Of a stretch of DNA of 64,000 nucleotides, positions 22,000 to 33,643 are shown one piece after another. The translations under genes were made by a program, and so were the position numbers. The stretch is from Micractinium sp. NFX-FRZ (taxonomy: Eukaryota > Chlorophyta > Trebouxiophyceae > Chlorellales > Chlorellaceae), in assembly GCA_029339195.1 (NCBI GenBank), contig JAPTJF010000076.1, positions 111,200 through 175,199 on the forward strand, written 5' to 3'. Position 1 is the first letter of the stretch; each line of letters starts with the position of its first letter. Below the pieces are notes generated by a model, which saw nothing but the letters and a program-made list of their open reading frames with translations, was not told where the DNA came from and did no database searches.

Positions 22000-22979
22000 G
22001 GCTCCTTCAGCACCGCCCAGCCCAGCTGGCAGTGCTGACAAGGCGGCGCTGGCCTGGCAGCGGCAGCGTGTCGTCTGGTGCATGCACAGAACATGCTTGG
22101 GGAGCCAGGGGTGCACGTGCCTTGTGGCGCCCTCACACGGAGGACAACCACAGCCCCAACCAGAGCCCCACCCAGCAATGCAAACCCAAATGAGGACCCT
22201 CTACACACTTGCAAACATCAGCAGCGCAGTACCCTGCCCATGATATGATGCCAGTACCACCCACCGACACAACCTGGGGCCCTGCGTGCAAGGTCCCGCC
22301 ATTTCGTTTTGCCCACTTCCTTTGCCGTCGCTCCTCGCCTTTACTCCCGCTTGCGTGTGCACGGCACCTGCTGCCCCTCCTCAATCCTCACCTTCCCTCC
22401 TGTTGGTAGGTTCCCCCTTATTAGCTGCATGTATGCCAGAGCGTAGCGACACCACAAGCGTTTTCTGTCACTGCTTGCTTGCCCCAAAAGCGCCCAGTTT
22501 TGCCCCACCATCCGCTAGCGCCCTGCCCTTTCTTCCATGCTGCTTTCGCCACGGGGGCGTGTATCTCACGCCCTCTTGTAACTCTAGCGTCTTTGTGTGC
22601 CCCACCGTCTTCTGGCAGCTTAGTACAGGATGGCATCAAACGAGGGGCAGCAGATGTGGGTGCCGCGAATGAAAGGAGGCCCGTGGCGGGAAGGGGGCGA
22701 GTCGAGAGATGGTGATACAGAAAGAAGGGTTTGCAGGTTGCTGGGATTCAGGAGGCGTTGTGACAGGGACAGGCTGGCAGTGAGGAGGGGCACGAGTGGC
22801 GCACGCGCACCCTGCCCTGCCAGAACAGCACGCCACTGCAAGCTGGATATCGCGTGCTGCCCGATGATCGATTGCGGCCGACAGTCAGTCATGGGGCAGG
22901 GGCCTTGGGGCTGCGTTGTTGCAAAGGCACCCCTACCAAAGAAACCAAAAGCCGGAGTGCTAAGCTTGCACACAGTCCC
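22000..22979. other. Convergent intergenic region, ACLB / MTFP1-like
   Basis: 3' flanks of two convergent genes. No coding exon or RNA gene recognised on either strand. Confidence 0.5.
22577..22581 (+). terminator. Possible TGTAA polyadenylation motif of ACLB
   Basis: First TGTAA found on the plus strand after the ACLB stop, but nearly 580 bases away, so only tentative. Confidence 0.25.
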
Positions 22980-24930
22980 TCAGGGCTCGCACTTTTTGCA
23001 CACCGCCAGCCCCGCCTCGGCGCCGCCCGCCTCTTGACAGATGTACCGCCGCAGGGCGGGGCGCAGGCTGGCGTTGAGCACAGCGTGCACAGCGCCGTCG
23101 ATGGGGTGCACGATGAACGGGATGGCTGCAGTGGCCAGAGGGGGGATGGCAGGGAGCGGGTGCGATGAGAGGAGGGTTAGAAAGGGGCTGCAGGGGTGGG
23201 GTGGCTGAGGGGGTTAGCGGCGACAAGGCGAGCAAGCGTAGCAATCAGTCAGGCTAGTGACTTCCGCAGTACAGCTGTTTTACAGTGTAGTGACCACAGC
23301 GAGAGCAGCATTGCCACCAAGCCAGCGGTGCTCACCCATCAGGCCTATCGCAGTGGGCACGCTCTTGTTGAAGGTCTCCAGGAACACCGCGCTGCTGAGG
23401 CCCACCGCTGCGGCCGCCTGGTCCAGCGCTGCCACCACCTGGTGTATTGGCAGGGAGGAGTGTGCGGAAATATCAGTGGGTAGAGCAGCAACAACAGCAG
23501 CAACAGTGGTGAGCGTGCAGCAGATGCGGTGGCGGCAGTGCAGTGCAGCAGCAGCAGTGAGCGCGCAGCAGCAGCAGCAGCAGCAGCAGTGAGCGTGGAG
23601 CAGTGAGTGCATAGCAGGCAGGCAGGCCCGTCGCGCCCGCCCGCCCCCTAACCTGCGCCGACTCCTCCGCCTTGCCCAGCGCCCAGTTGGCTCCCGCCAC
23701 CACCGTATGGATCGTGTACCCCGGGGCGGCCACGGACGCGATCAGCTGCCACACCAGCGTGTCCAGGCCGCGCTCAAGGCCGATTGTGGTGACCAGCCTG
23801 CGGGGCGGGCGTGGGGGGGCAGGGTGGGGTTGCTGACTGGAGGTGGATTGAGGACTAAACGACCGCCACCCGCCAGGCTTGCGTCTCTTCCACATAAACC
23901 ACTGTCCCTCGCACACATGCACACACGGCGCCTCCACCGCTGCACCTTGTGTCCCAACTCCCCACCCGCCCAACCGGCCAGTAAATCAGACACTCAGCCA
24001 AGCATTATACATGGATTGCATAGACTGCTTCTAACCCCACCACCCACTCATCCTGCCCCACCCCACCTGTCCACATCAACCGAGTCCGGCATGGGGCGGC
24101 TGCCCAGCTTCATGCGTGCGTCGGCCAGAGTCTTGCGCCACTTGTCTGCCGTGTCAAACAGGACGTAGCCAATGGCGATGGCGTAACTGCAAGGGGCAAG
24201 AAGAAGAGTAGGCTAAAACCCTGGCACTGCCATTGTCCTCGCCACATTGTCGGAGGTGTCAGACAACAACACGTAACAGTGTTCTGGGTGAGCGTGCATG
24301 TCGGGGGAGGAGGAATGCACTCTGGTGTCTAGCGGGCAAGCGGGCGCTAAGTGCACTAAGCAAGCGAACACCAGGCTGTAACTTGTTTCCTGACCCCACC
24401 TACTGCTTCCATCACGCCGGCGCCACAGCAGCGCCCTCAGCGTCTTGCTCTACCATTCGCCGCTACACCCCCATCCCGCACCCCTCACCCGCACCCCGTG
24501 CTCCGCACCTGAGCGGCACGCCGCCGGCAAAGAGCCAGGCAGCAAATGCCTCCCCCAGCTCGTTTGCATAGCCCAGGTAGCGCAGGGGCCCATCACGGAG
24601 AGGATCGTATTCTGTTTTCTCCTCCCCATCAAACGATGTGGGCTCAGAAAAGTCAATGGAAGAAAGGAACGAGGCGAGGGGGCCGCCGTCGCTGTCGCTG
24701 CTGGCGCCCGCGCCAGCACCCAGCGGCGGCTGGTCAGCACCCATCGTCTCAAAAAGCTCAATCTTCACGCTCTTCTGCGTAGGTGCAGGGGGCGTGCCCG
24801 GCACAGCGCCTCGCTCCTCCTGGTCCCGCTGCACAGCGGCGGTGACCAGGCACCGCTGCCGCTGCCGCCGCTGCACTGGGCGGGGCGCCGCTGCAGCGGT
24901 GCGCACCGCTGTAGTGACTGTGCACTGCAT
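22980..24930 (-). CDS. MTFP1/MTP18-like membrane protein with N-terminal targeting extension
   Basis: Five minus-strand exons in phase: 24509-24930, 24067-24186, 23653-23797, 23336-23438, 22980-23125; 311 residues. The first ~120 residues are an Ala/Arg-rich, organelle-targeting-like leader and a Ser/Asp linker. The conserved part starts DPLRDGPLRYLGYANELGEA, continues SYAIAIGYVLFDTADKWRK and DTLVWQLIASVAAPGYTIHT, and ends IPFIVHPIDGAVHAVLNASL, which follows the mitochondrial fission process protein 1 family in order and spacing. That family sits in the mitochondrial inner membrane in animals and promotes fission; the plant and algal members are less studied and the leader could direct it to plastids. 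The C-terminus has two CxxC-like cysteines (VCKKCEP). The ATG at 24930 was preferred; an in-frame one at 25050 would leave only 120 bases to the divergent gene. Confidence 0.85.
23556..23591. repeat. (CAG)n microsatellite in an MTFP1-like intron
   Basis: Interrupted GCA/CAG runs, with a second run near 23485-23505. Confidence 0.85.
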
Positions 24931-25170
24931 GGCGTTCTTGCGTGCACAGCGAGAGCAGAAGTGGCAAGCAAGGCGGAGGGAGGAAGCAGAGGGCTTGGTC
25001 GAGGAGCGGAGCGCAGGAAGCGGGAGCAAGAAGTAACTAGGTGGGCTCAATTGCAGCTGCAGGGGGTTCCTGTGAAGAGAGCTGCCTGCTGCCAGCTGGC
25101 AGCCTCCCTTGGGATCCCATCCTCTTGGCTGAAGGCCACTGGAGCCCTGATCATCAGTCCTGCTGCCATC
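24931..25170. promoter_or_regulatory. Short bidirectional upstream region
   Basis: Only 240 bases separate the divergent start codons of the MTFP1-like gene and the helical-repeat gene, so promoters and 5' UTRs must overlap here. Confidence 0.5.
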
Positions 25171-27613
25171 ATGTCCGCCCCCGAGCTGGCCTGCCAGCTG
25201 AGCAGCGCGCTGGAGAGCGGCTCAAGCGGCGAAGTGGTTGCCAGCTTGCTCCAGCAACTGCTGGAGCGGTCGCAGGACCCTTCGGCCGCCGAGGTATCCG
25301 ACCTGGACGAGATATGGATGGACTGCTTCCCGCTGGTTGTCCAGGCGGCGGCGCAGTCTTCGGCAGCAGAGGCGGCAGCGGCGGCGCTCGTGGCGGCAGC
25401 CACCCAGCAATGCACGGCTCGCGAGGTGTTCACCCTCTGCATCGCAACCCTCTCCGAGCAGCTCAGGTGTGTGGAAGCCGTAAGGTCTTGCTGTCTGGCT
25501 GTGGCAGGTGTCTGCGTTGCCTGGCACAGCTGCTGCTTGTTCCATGGTGTCCCGCTTATGGCTCACAGCCTCCCATCTTCCCGCTCCCCCCACCCCCGGC
25601 CTGCCTGTGCAGCCAGGACCCGCCAGCCTGCCCCGACACCCACGGCCTCGCCAGCCCAGCCTTCCAGCTCCACCCGCTGGAGGCCCTCCACAGCTGCCTG
25701 CCGCGAATCCGCCGCCGGGCGCTGCATTTCCTGGCAGATGCGCTGCACATGCAGCTGCGCTGGGCAGGCGAGGTGCTGCCCTGCCTGCCGCTGGGCAGCC
25801 CCGACAGCAGCCTGGGCAGCACCAGTGCCAGCAGCGCTGGGGAAGGCGTGGCGATGCCGCCACTTACTGTGGCGCAGGCAGTGGCCAGCCTGGCACGCCT
25901 GGCGGGCGAGACAGTATCCTGGGTGAGTAGCGCCACTGCAGAGCAGCAGCTGCCGGAGGACGGCCGGCAGGCAGCGCTGGAGCTACAGGGCACCGCCCTG
26001 CTGCAGCTTGCCAGCATGGCACTGCAGCTGCCTCAAGCCTTGGAAGCCGGGGCAGCAGCAGTGGCGGCCGCCCAGCGACAGCAGCAGGGCGCAGCGCTGG
26101 CGGCGGCGCCCACTGTCGGCAGCCGCATGCCCCTCATGCACGCGGCGGCTGCGGCGCTGCTGGCCCTGCCAAGCCCGCTGCTGGCAGCGGTGCCAGTCGC
26201 AGCGACCGAGGATGGAGGCAGCAACTACAGCGGCATCAGCACAGCTAGCCCGGAGGGCCTGCAGCAACTTGCGCAGTCCCTTGACAGCCAGCTGGCAGGC
26301 AGCGGCCTGGCCCCTGCTGACCTGGCCTACTTCTCCGCCACAGAAGCAGCAGAGGGGGCAGCGGTAGCGGCATGTGCGGCCTCTTTGGAGGGCAGCACCT
26401 CGCCAGCTCAGCAGGCGGCCAGGCTGGAGAGCCTGCTGCCCCGGGCAGCCTGCCTGCTCCTTGACCTGGGCGCGCAGCACCAGAGCGTGGCGCTGACCCT
26501 GCTCCCGCTGTGCACGCTGTGCACCGCCGGAAGTCAGCTTGCAGGGCAGGCACCGGCAGGAGCAGGAGCAGCGGCTGTGGGGAACGCTGTTCAGCCCACC
26601 TGCCAGCTGGCGGCCAGCTCAGCAGACCTGGATTCCCTTTTCGCTGCCCTGGTGGCGGTCATGTCGCACAACCCAGTGCAGCTGCTGCGCAGCTGCGCAC
26701 ACGATGCGCTGCACGCCCTGCTGGACGCTTTCCAGCCCGCCGCCAGGCTGGCACAACTTCGCCAGATGATGATGGTGCGCATGCAGTGGGCTAGCTGCCT
26801 GGTCGTGTTTACGTTTCGGCCTGGGTCTGCTAGCGCGACAAACTTTCTTGAGCTGTGTGTGGCCTGTGCCTGAAAGTGAGCAGGAGTGCATTGCTGAAAG
26901 TTGTTCAAATATCTAAGTTGCTGAATCCCTTGCTGCGCCCCTGTTGCCTGCCGCTCCTCACCGCCCATGTTGCTGCCCTGCTGCCCAATGCCGCGCAGAT
27001 GCCCTCCACAGCGGCGGCAGTTGTGGCCCTGCAGCGCCTGCGCCAGGAGATGGCGGCAGCCTGGGGCGTCCCTGGCAGCAGCACCAGCAGAAGCACGGTT
27101 GAGCCCAGCAGCAGCCGCATATCAGAGCACGGTGCCGGCGGCAGCGACAGCAACCAGTTGTGGTTGAGCAGTGTTGTGCTGGAAAGCCTGGCGCTTCCCT
27201 GCCTGGAGCGTGGCGCTGAGGGCGGGTGGCACGACGAGGCCAGCGTGCTGACAGCAGCCGACGTGCAGGCGGCCGCGCTAAGCCTGCTGCGCTGGGTGCT
27301 GCTGCGCGAGTGCGCTGCGCCACGTGGCGTGCTGCCACCTCAGCGTGCAGTACCATTGCTCAAGAGTGACCTCCTGCCCCTTCAGGCATGTGTGGATCGG
27401 CTGCTGCAGATGCAGGGCAGGGCGGCAGCAGGGGAGGTGCCCGCCGGCAGCAGCGCTGGCTCTGGCAGCGCCAGCCTGGCGGCACAGCAGCAGCAGCAGC
27501 AGCAGCAGCACTTGGATGGCTTCCTGGCAGCTCAGCGCCTGCACGAGGCCTTGGGCTGTGTGCTCGAGCTGCTGCAGCCGCTGGCGGCATCGCCTGTGGC
27601 AAGGGGCAGCTAG
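25171..27613 (+). CDS. Alpha-helical repeat protein, possibly glomulin/ALF4-like
   Basis: Three exons in phase: 25171-25466, 25613-26774, 26999-27613; about 690 residues. Almost entirely Leu/Ala-rich amphipathic helices (LLQQLLERSQDPS, VFTLCIATLSEQL, LFAALVAVMSHNPVQLLRSC, ALLDAFQPAARLAQLR), as in ARM/HEAT-type scaffolds, with low-complexity Ala/Gln loops and a run of eight Gln near the C-terminus from a CAG tract. The pattern HNPVQLLRSCAHDALHALLD is reminiscent of the glomulin/ALF4 family, whose members regulate cullin-RING ligases through RBX1, but I cannot confirm this by eye. No signal peptide or transmembrane helix. The 26775-26998 intron is open in one frame, so partial retention is possible. 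Confidence 0.65.
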
Positions 27614-27945
27614 TTGGGTAGACGTGCCTCGTGCCTGTGCACAGCAAGTTCTCTCTTAGTGTCAAGTACCTCATGATCCGTGCCTTCCGTTGGCTGTACG
27701 ATCACAGGGGAATGAGGCAACACAGCAAACAAAGCATCGCACGTGTAAGCATAGAGTGAGCGTTCAACAGAGCAGGGCAAGTAGAGCAAGGCACGGTTGC
27801 TTGGGGTTGGTATCACTGGCGGTGGTGCTCTTCACATAGAGCAGGCTGACAGGACGTGTTTGGGCACGCACCAGTCTGGGCGCACATGCCTCTCAGTGCT
27901 GAACAGCACCCACGCTTGGTGGGCCCCCCTTGCCTCCCCCTGTGC
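27614..27945. other. Convergent intergenic region
   Basis: 3' flanks of the helical-repeat gene and of the minus-strand small gene. Nothing else seen. Confidence 0.5.
27744..27748 (+). terminator. TGTAA polyadenylation motif
   Basis: About 130 bases past the stop of the helical-repeat gene. Confidence 0.5.
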
Positions 27946-28880
27946 TTAGTGCTCGCGCCCCTGCGCGCGCTCCGCAAACTCCCCGGAGCCGGCCCTGGGT
28001 GGGGGCAGGTCTACCATGGGCGCATTAATGGGGTCCACTGCAACTGCCACAGTCTTGGCAGCGCCCAGGTCTGCGGGGGAGGGCACACAGTGCTTCAAAT
28101 GCTCAACTACAGTGTCACAGACACGGCCATGCGGCGTCAATGGCGGCGGGCAGGTGGGTGGGCAGCGGGCACGCAATTCTGGCTGTGGGGTTGTGGATGA
28201 ACAGCCATCTTGCTCATCCAAGGCAGCCCCAAACTTGAGCGCAGTCTGAGGGGCGGTGCGCCTCCCAGGCAGGCAGGCAGGATGGCAGGCAGGCAGGCAG
28301 GTGGGAAGCCCTGAACCAACCCACCTGCGCTGGACAGGTCTGAGAGCTTGCCCACGGAAATTGCCTTCTTGGGCCTGCAGGCCAGAGGGCGAGAAGGCTT
28401 CTGGGACGTGCTGGGATGTGGCGCTTCAAAATTCAACTGCAAATGTGCGGGATGAGTGCTGGCGGGGGGCTCCCTGGAAGGGGGCGTGCTGGGGCGGCAC
28501 GGCCCCGGCAGCATGGCATCTCCTTCTCCGCCCTGTCCCCTCACCTGGCCTGCTCGGCACGCTCTTCAGCGAAGGCAGGGTCTGTGCCAGATGGCTCCAT
28601 GGCGCTCTGAAACACATGCGGGGGGGGAGAGAGAGAGATGACGCGAGGTCGGGGCAATCGGCGACAGCGGCAGCGGGTGCGTCGGGCAGCAGATAGAGGC
28701 GGCTTGCTGTGTTGTGGTGCCAGCAGACGCTGCCTGCTGCCATGCCAGTGCCTTGGGGCGCTCTGGGCGCATCAGGAGAGTAGGGTGGGTGGGGCTGACC
28801 GATCGGGGGTTCCTTGGACGGCTGGGGTGGTTGCTACGGGCGCTTTGATGACAGTGCGGTATGGGAGCAGCAGTCGGGAG
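27946..28880 (-). CDS. Small protein of unknown function
   Basis: The last two minus-strand exons are well supported: 28325-28436 (PSTSQKPSRPLA, KKAISVGKLSDLSSA) joins in phase to 27946-28070 (LGAAKTVAVAVDP, then a Pro-rich part and FAERAQGREH, stop TAA). Upstream, 28547-28617 can encode MEPSGTDPAFAEERAEQ and 28800-28880 an AVQGTPDR-type segment, but these do not join in phase through standard GT donors, so the start is unresolved. The protein has no recognisable domain, is about 100-130 residues, and lies convergent with the helical-repeat gene. Confidence 0.4.
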
Positions 28881-29215
28881 CCAGGCCAAGGTGCAAATCG
28901 GCTCAATTCACGGACGTATTGCAGGCGCATGCAGCGTCCACCCTCCTGCACCCGAGCCCCTTCGGATTAGGGTTCGGGCAGGAAAGCGGGCCGCTCCCCC
29001 CCATCTCTTTGTGTTTAATTTCATCTTGCAAGCTCCAAGACAGCAGAAGCCGCCTGTAGGGAGCCACGTTGGCCCGTCCCAGCAGCCGACGCGGTGCACG
29101 TGCCCGCTGGACTTCTCCCAGGATGGACCTGTTATGCTGGCTTCTTGCTTGCTCATTCCCGCACTTGCTCGAGAGCAGACCACCAAACAGCAGTGGCACA
29201 GACATCCTTTGACGA
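28881..29215. other. Divergent upstream region of two small genes
   Basis: No coding exon supported. Separates the minus-strand unknown small gene from the plus-strand secreted protein. Confidence 0.4.
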
Positions 29216-30632
29216 ATGGCGCGCGCACGCACCGCTCTGCTGCTCGTGGCCCTCTGCCTGGGCGCTGCCTCTGGTGCGCGCCTGCTGCTTCTGGGCTTCG
29301 AGAGTCACGTTCAGAGAGGCCAGGGCGGGACAAACGACATGTGATCTACGTCGAGCAACGGCAGAATGGCCGTGCGCTGCGCACCGTCCTCGGCCGCTAT
29401 GGCGGCCGCCTGACTGTGTGCTGCACTCACGGGCACGGCCAGCCGCTGCACCCAATGCCGCCTGTGCTGCAGTCGCCCTCAGCAGCAGGCTGTTGGCAGC
29501 AGCAGCAGCAGCAGCAGCAAGTGTGCCCTCACCGGTGTACCCCTGACCCCTTTCCCCCGCCCCCTTCCTTTCCTACTGTCTCCTACCCCCGCAGTGGCAC
29601 GGGCCCAGAAGAAGGATGTGCAGGAGCTGCTGAGCAAGTGTGTCATCACACCGGAGGTCGCCGCCAAGTGAGAGGGCGGCAAGGGCCTGCGAATGGGGTG
29701 GGTTCCGCCTGGGGCCGAAAGGGCGCCTGAATGCAGTCGTGGAAACTCAGCTACCTCACCCAGCGCAGCATCCTGTGGACTTCAGCTCTGCGAGACTTGA
29801 AGCCGTCCCCAGCCTGCCAAGTGCCCACAAGCGCCCCCGCCTGCCCCCCTGCCACTGCCCTGTGTTTGTAGGACCGACTTCCAGCCCATCAAGGAGGCGT
29901 GCTCCACGCCCCTGGACAAACGCTGCGAGGCGTGCCCCTGCTCACTGGTGGCGGCCCTCACCGCCACACTGAGGGACCTTGGCTATGACATCGACCTGAG
30001 CACCCTGTCCCAGGGTAGGTGGCTTGTGCAGCCGGGGAAAGAGGGAGGCTGGTGCAGCCAAGCGAGGGGGAGGGCTGGCCAAGGCCTGCCCCAGGGGAGG
30101 TGGGTACAGCGGGTAGGGTACGGGTTAGGGTTTTGCAACCGATAGAAAGGACTGGTCAGGGTTTGGAAGCAGGGCATGCTCTGCTGTATGGTGGCCCCAC
30201 CCCAACCGCCCATCAACCTGCCCCCTTATGCATCCCCACCCCTCTGCAGACCAGGTCACCGTCGCCTTCTCCCTGTGCCAGGTGACACGCAGCTGCCTGC
30301 CTGCCTGCCTGCATGCATGCATGCATGCATGCCTGTGTGGATGTGCATGCGCCTGCTGTCAGACTCCTCGCAGCATGATGCCTTCTTCAAGGGTCACAAG
30401 TTGCTGTGGTGCATCTGCCAGTGGCACCTCTGGGAGGCAGCCCTGGGCTCTTGCCTGGGCATGCATACATTTACGTGACTCTGCACTGACCCGCCCACCT
30501 TGTGCCTCCTCGTCTTCCCCCTGCCAGGATGTCCTGCTGGAGGCAATCATCACAGCGGGCATCGACCTGAACGACATCTTGGCGCTGTCCGGCTGCCAAA
30601 CCCAGTCCACCTGCCTGCGCCTTGGAGCGTGA
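29216..30632 (+). CDS. Small secreted cysteine-rich protein
   Basis: Five exons in phase: 29216-29273, 29595-29667, 29872-30014, 30250-30281, 30528-30632; 136 residues. It begins with a clear signal peptide (MARARTALLLVALCLGAAS, cleavage likely after VARA). The mature part contains eight cysteines: one in LLSKCV, four in the cluster from IKEACST to CEACPC, then SLCQ, SGCQ and STCL. The even number and spacing suggest four disulfides in a small extracellular or ER-lumen protein. The arrangement lacks the CC and CXC pair of the lipid-transfer eight-cysteine motif. I do not recognise the family. Confidence 0.7.
30296..30334. repeat. (TGCC)n/(TGCA)n microsatellite
   Basis: Three or four TGCC units followed by five TGCA units in the last intron of the secreted-protein gene. 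Confidence 0.9.
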
Positions 30633-31154
30633 GAGCCGAGGTGACAGCTGCGTGCGTCCTGGGGTGTGAGCGCAGCAGGCGGTGGCGGCTGGCGGACTGC
30701 CGCTGAGGGCGTGCCACATGTGTTATCAACTCACTTGCTATGCGTGTGTAAACTTCCGTGAAAGCATCTAAAGCCCCCAAACATGGTACAGTAGTCCACG
30801 TGTGGCACCAGCGGTGTTGTTGCGACAGCTCGAGGTGCCTTCTGGTCTCCCCGACCTTTTGACGCTTGGATACCCCCCCGTCTGTCGTTGCTCATCACTA
30901 AGGGCGTGCTGTATAGCTGGATATATGAGGGGAGGGAGACGGGGGGACACCCTCTAGCTGGCTAAGGCTCTGCCTTGGGACGCAGGCGGCGGCGGCGATA
31001 GTAGCAGCAAAGGACGCAAACCAGGCCACATGCAACGTTGCTGAGGGCGTCACCACAGGTACATGCCCCCCACCACAGGAGCGGGCCGGCAAGAACGCCC
31101 TTGGACTCCAAAGAAAGGGAACCAACCCGTGAAGGCTGGTCCTTCTCTGCGCAC
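30633..31154. other. Unassigned region between two secreted-protein genes
   Basis: Contains the 3' flank of the plus-strand gene and possibly 3' parts of the partial relative at 31155-31285. No exon can be fixed. Confidence 0.35.
30747..30751 (+). terminator. TGTAA polyadenylation motif
   Basis: 115 bases after the stop of the secreted cysteine-rich protein gene. Confidence 0.55.
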
Positions 31155-31285
31155 CTCGGGCCCGCATGCGGCCTGCACCCTGTCGAGCGCGCGGCTGACT
31201 TCCGCTGGGATGTTGCCCCAGGGGCCCTCGGGGTGCGGCAGGCTGCCAGGCATGCTCCCGAAGAGGATCCCCCCAGCAGCAGCAT
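31155..31285 (-). pseudogene. Partial relative of the neighbouring secreted-protein exon 1
   Basis: On the minus strand this stretch encodes IPAEVSRALDRVQAACGPE directly before a GT donor. It is aligned with IPPELVKLMQRVNRVCGNE at the same donor position in the gene at 31616-32653. It has an acceptor at its 5' side instead of a start codon. Matching downstream exons were not found, although a Cys-containing open stretch runs to about 30960. It may be a second tandem gene that I could not complete, or a remnant. Confidence 0.35.
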
Positions 31286-31486
31286 CTGGGACAGGGACAG
31301 GGGTGGACGGGATAAAGAGCGGGTTTGCATGGCGTGATCTCTTCCTTGGCGTGCCAAGGCAGTCCAATGCCATCATTCCAAGGGCGCGCGACAGCAAAGC
31401 GCTGATGTGGCGGCAGCTCACTGTGCCTCCTCAGCTTCTTGAAACTCGAATGGCTCCTGCCTGTGGCTTTCATTCATCCGTCAGGA

Positions 31487-31491
31487 TTACA
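31487..31491 (-). terminator. TGTAA polyadenylation motif (minus strand)
   Basis: TTACA on plus, about 125 bases beyond the stop at 31616. It supports that gene ending here and not continuing into the related exon at 31155-31285. Confidence 0.5.
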
Positions 31492-31615
31492 AATCGTCCA
31501 AGTACATTTGCAAGCTCCCATGAAATGCCCTGCGCACAGACTGTTGCGCAAACGAGAAATCGCCCGTGCATGTGCCATGCTGCCGAGGGCGCCCTGCCAG
31601 CGCGCGCCCGCCCTG

Positions 31616-32653
31616 TCACCAGCCGCAGGCAACGACCAGGGCGTCAGGCTGGGCAGTGCTCTCTGGCACCAGCTGATTCCACATCGTGCCAAACACAAGC
31701 ATGACAGCGGCAGCGCACTCCTTGCCCCACTACAGGAACCAAGGGGTGGAAGGGCGAGCGGGCGCACGCCCGTGGTTGGATGACAGTTTGAAGGCAGGAC
31801 AAGGCACCCTCATTTCCTGCGTGCTTTGCAGGCACGGGTGTAGGCTCCGCAGTCTCGTAGGATGCGTGATTCAAGCCACTGCTGTGGCCTGCTGCGTCCA
31901 GGCAGGCCCCGCTTCCCAGCTTCTCAGCATCCCAAAACCCCTCTACCTCTCGCCTCGTCCCAGCCATCCGCATGCCCACTCAAACCCCGCCGGCACCTCT
32001 GGCCCTGCTCCACCAGTGCACTGCAGTTCTCCCCCCGCTCACCTGATCAGCCACCGCCTGGCATGACTCTGGGCAGAAGTCAGGGCGTGTGCTGGGAGAC
32101 CAGTCCAGCACACAGTCATCAAGCGGCGCCGTGGCCTGAGCGGTGGCGGTCGCCCTGCTCCCCGCTCCCTCTGCGGTGGCGGTGGCAGAGGCCAGTGCAG
32201 TCACAAGCTCTTGGTACGCCTGCAAGTCATTGAAGAGCGGAAGGGAGGGATTGTGTCTGCATTACGTGGTGCCGGCAGGACTCTGGGGCGTGCGCAGAAC
32301 GGCAGCGGCAGTGGCTGCCAGGGCAGGAGGCCGAGCAGCCAGGAGCGCATATTACGCCTGCGAATCACCAGTTCGATACCACGTTCTCGCGGTTCATCTA
32401 AAGCGCTTCAAATCGGGTCCAAGGAGACCTGAACATGTTCTTGTGTACCTTCTCACCTCCCCTTACGCCCCCTCCTGCCCGCACCCAGCCTCCCCCAACC
32501 ACGCACCTCGTTGCCACAGACTCGGTTCACCCTTTGCATCAGTTTCACCAGCTCGGGAGGTATGCCTGTTTGGCCGACACCGCCGGGCAGCCCGCTCAGG
32601 AGCAGGGCGGCCACCAACAGCAGGGGCAGGAGGCGCTGGCAGCGGTGTGCCAT
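31616..32653 (-). CDS. Small secreted cysteine-containing protein
   Basis: Three minus-strand exons in phase: 32507-32653, 32043-32219, 31616-31729; 145 residues. The start gives a strong signal peptide (MAHRCQRLLPLLLVAALLL) with likely cleavage near GGVGQ. Mature part: IPPELVKLMQRVNRVCGNE, then a helix AYQELVTALA, a low-complexity Ala/Thr linker, DDCVLDWSPSTRPDFCPESC, then GKECAAAVMLVFGTMW. It has six cysteines after the signal. The family is unknown to me; a role outside the cytosol is inferred from the signal peptide only. The last exon could instead splice at ggctg|gtgaca, but the poly(A) motif shortly downstream favours the stop used here. Confidence 0.6.
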
Positions 32654-33083
32654 TGCTGTTGCTTCTAAGAGGCAACGGGCGAGGGGACCGGTGCCTTGGA
32701 CAACGTCTCCCAGTCGCTCTTTCATGACGAAGGCTTCTGCTGACTGGTCAGAACTGCCCGGCATCCTCTGAACAACAATGCACCTCAGGCAGCCGCTCAC
32801 AATACCAGCGCTCTGCACTTAACCACCCTTTCCTTCTTTCATTACCATGGTGTCTCCTCCTCTTCCAGCAGCAGCACCCCACCTTGGGCCCCACTCATTG
32901 GCATCATTGGCATAAGGTTTACACAGGCCGGCAAAGAAGCCAGGAAGGGGCAGGGGCCGCCGGCCCGCCAGACTGGCGGACCCCTGCACACCTCCCCGCC
33001 TTGCCGGCGCTGGTCAGGACACGATGGGGCGCGAGGTGCAGGGCACTGGCAAGTGAGTGGCGAAATCCTGCGGTACAGTCTAG

Positions 33084-33116
<33 letters not shown>

Positions 33117-33643
33117 AAAAGAAAGGGAGGGGGCGGCGACGTGCTTTATGCGCACTGCCAGGGTGCATGCAAAGGAGGGGTGAGTGTGTGTGTGTGTATG
33201 TGGGTGCGGTCAAGACCCGTGGAAAGAGCTGCGGCTGCAGCTGCTGCTGCTGTTTGGAGGGAATCGCAGATGGGCAGAGGAACGTCGGTGTGTGGGGTTT
33301 GGCGCCGGTGCATCGCACCGGGTTGGAAAAGGGGCCAGCGCTGGGCGGTGCGGGGGCCGCAGAGCGCCCCACCCCGCCCTGCACAAGCCCCCCTCCGCTG
33401 CTGGCTGCTGGCCGCGGGCGGCGGCTGCACCCCTCTCTCAACAAAGAGGGGTGGCCTGCGCCAGCTGCATCTGGGTTTGTGGCTGCTGATGCTGCTGGAG
33501 TGTGGAGGAGCCTGAGGTTAGGGAGCAGAGCGGATGCTGCTGCCCGCCCCGATCAGCAGAGGGCGGGCAAGACTGGCCGACAGGGCATTGCGCCGCTGCC
33601 TCCTCTGCACAGCTGCCCGCCCGCCCGCCCGCTAGCCGCCAAC
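32654..33643. other. Intergenic region with microsatellites
   Basis: 5' flank of the secreted-protein gene and the long 3' flank of the MYND gene. Contains a (GCT)n tract at 33087-33116 and a short GT-rich stretch near 33180-33205. A minus-strand TGTAA lies at 32919-32923. No gene recognised. Confidence 0.45.
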
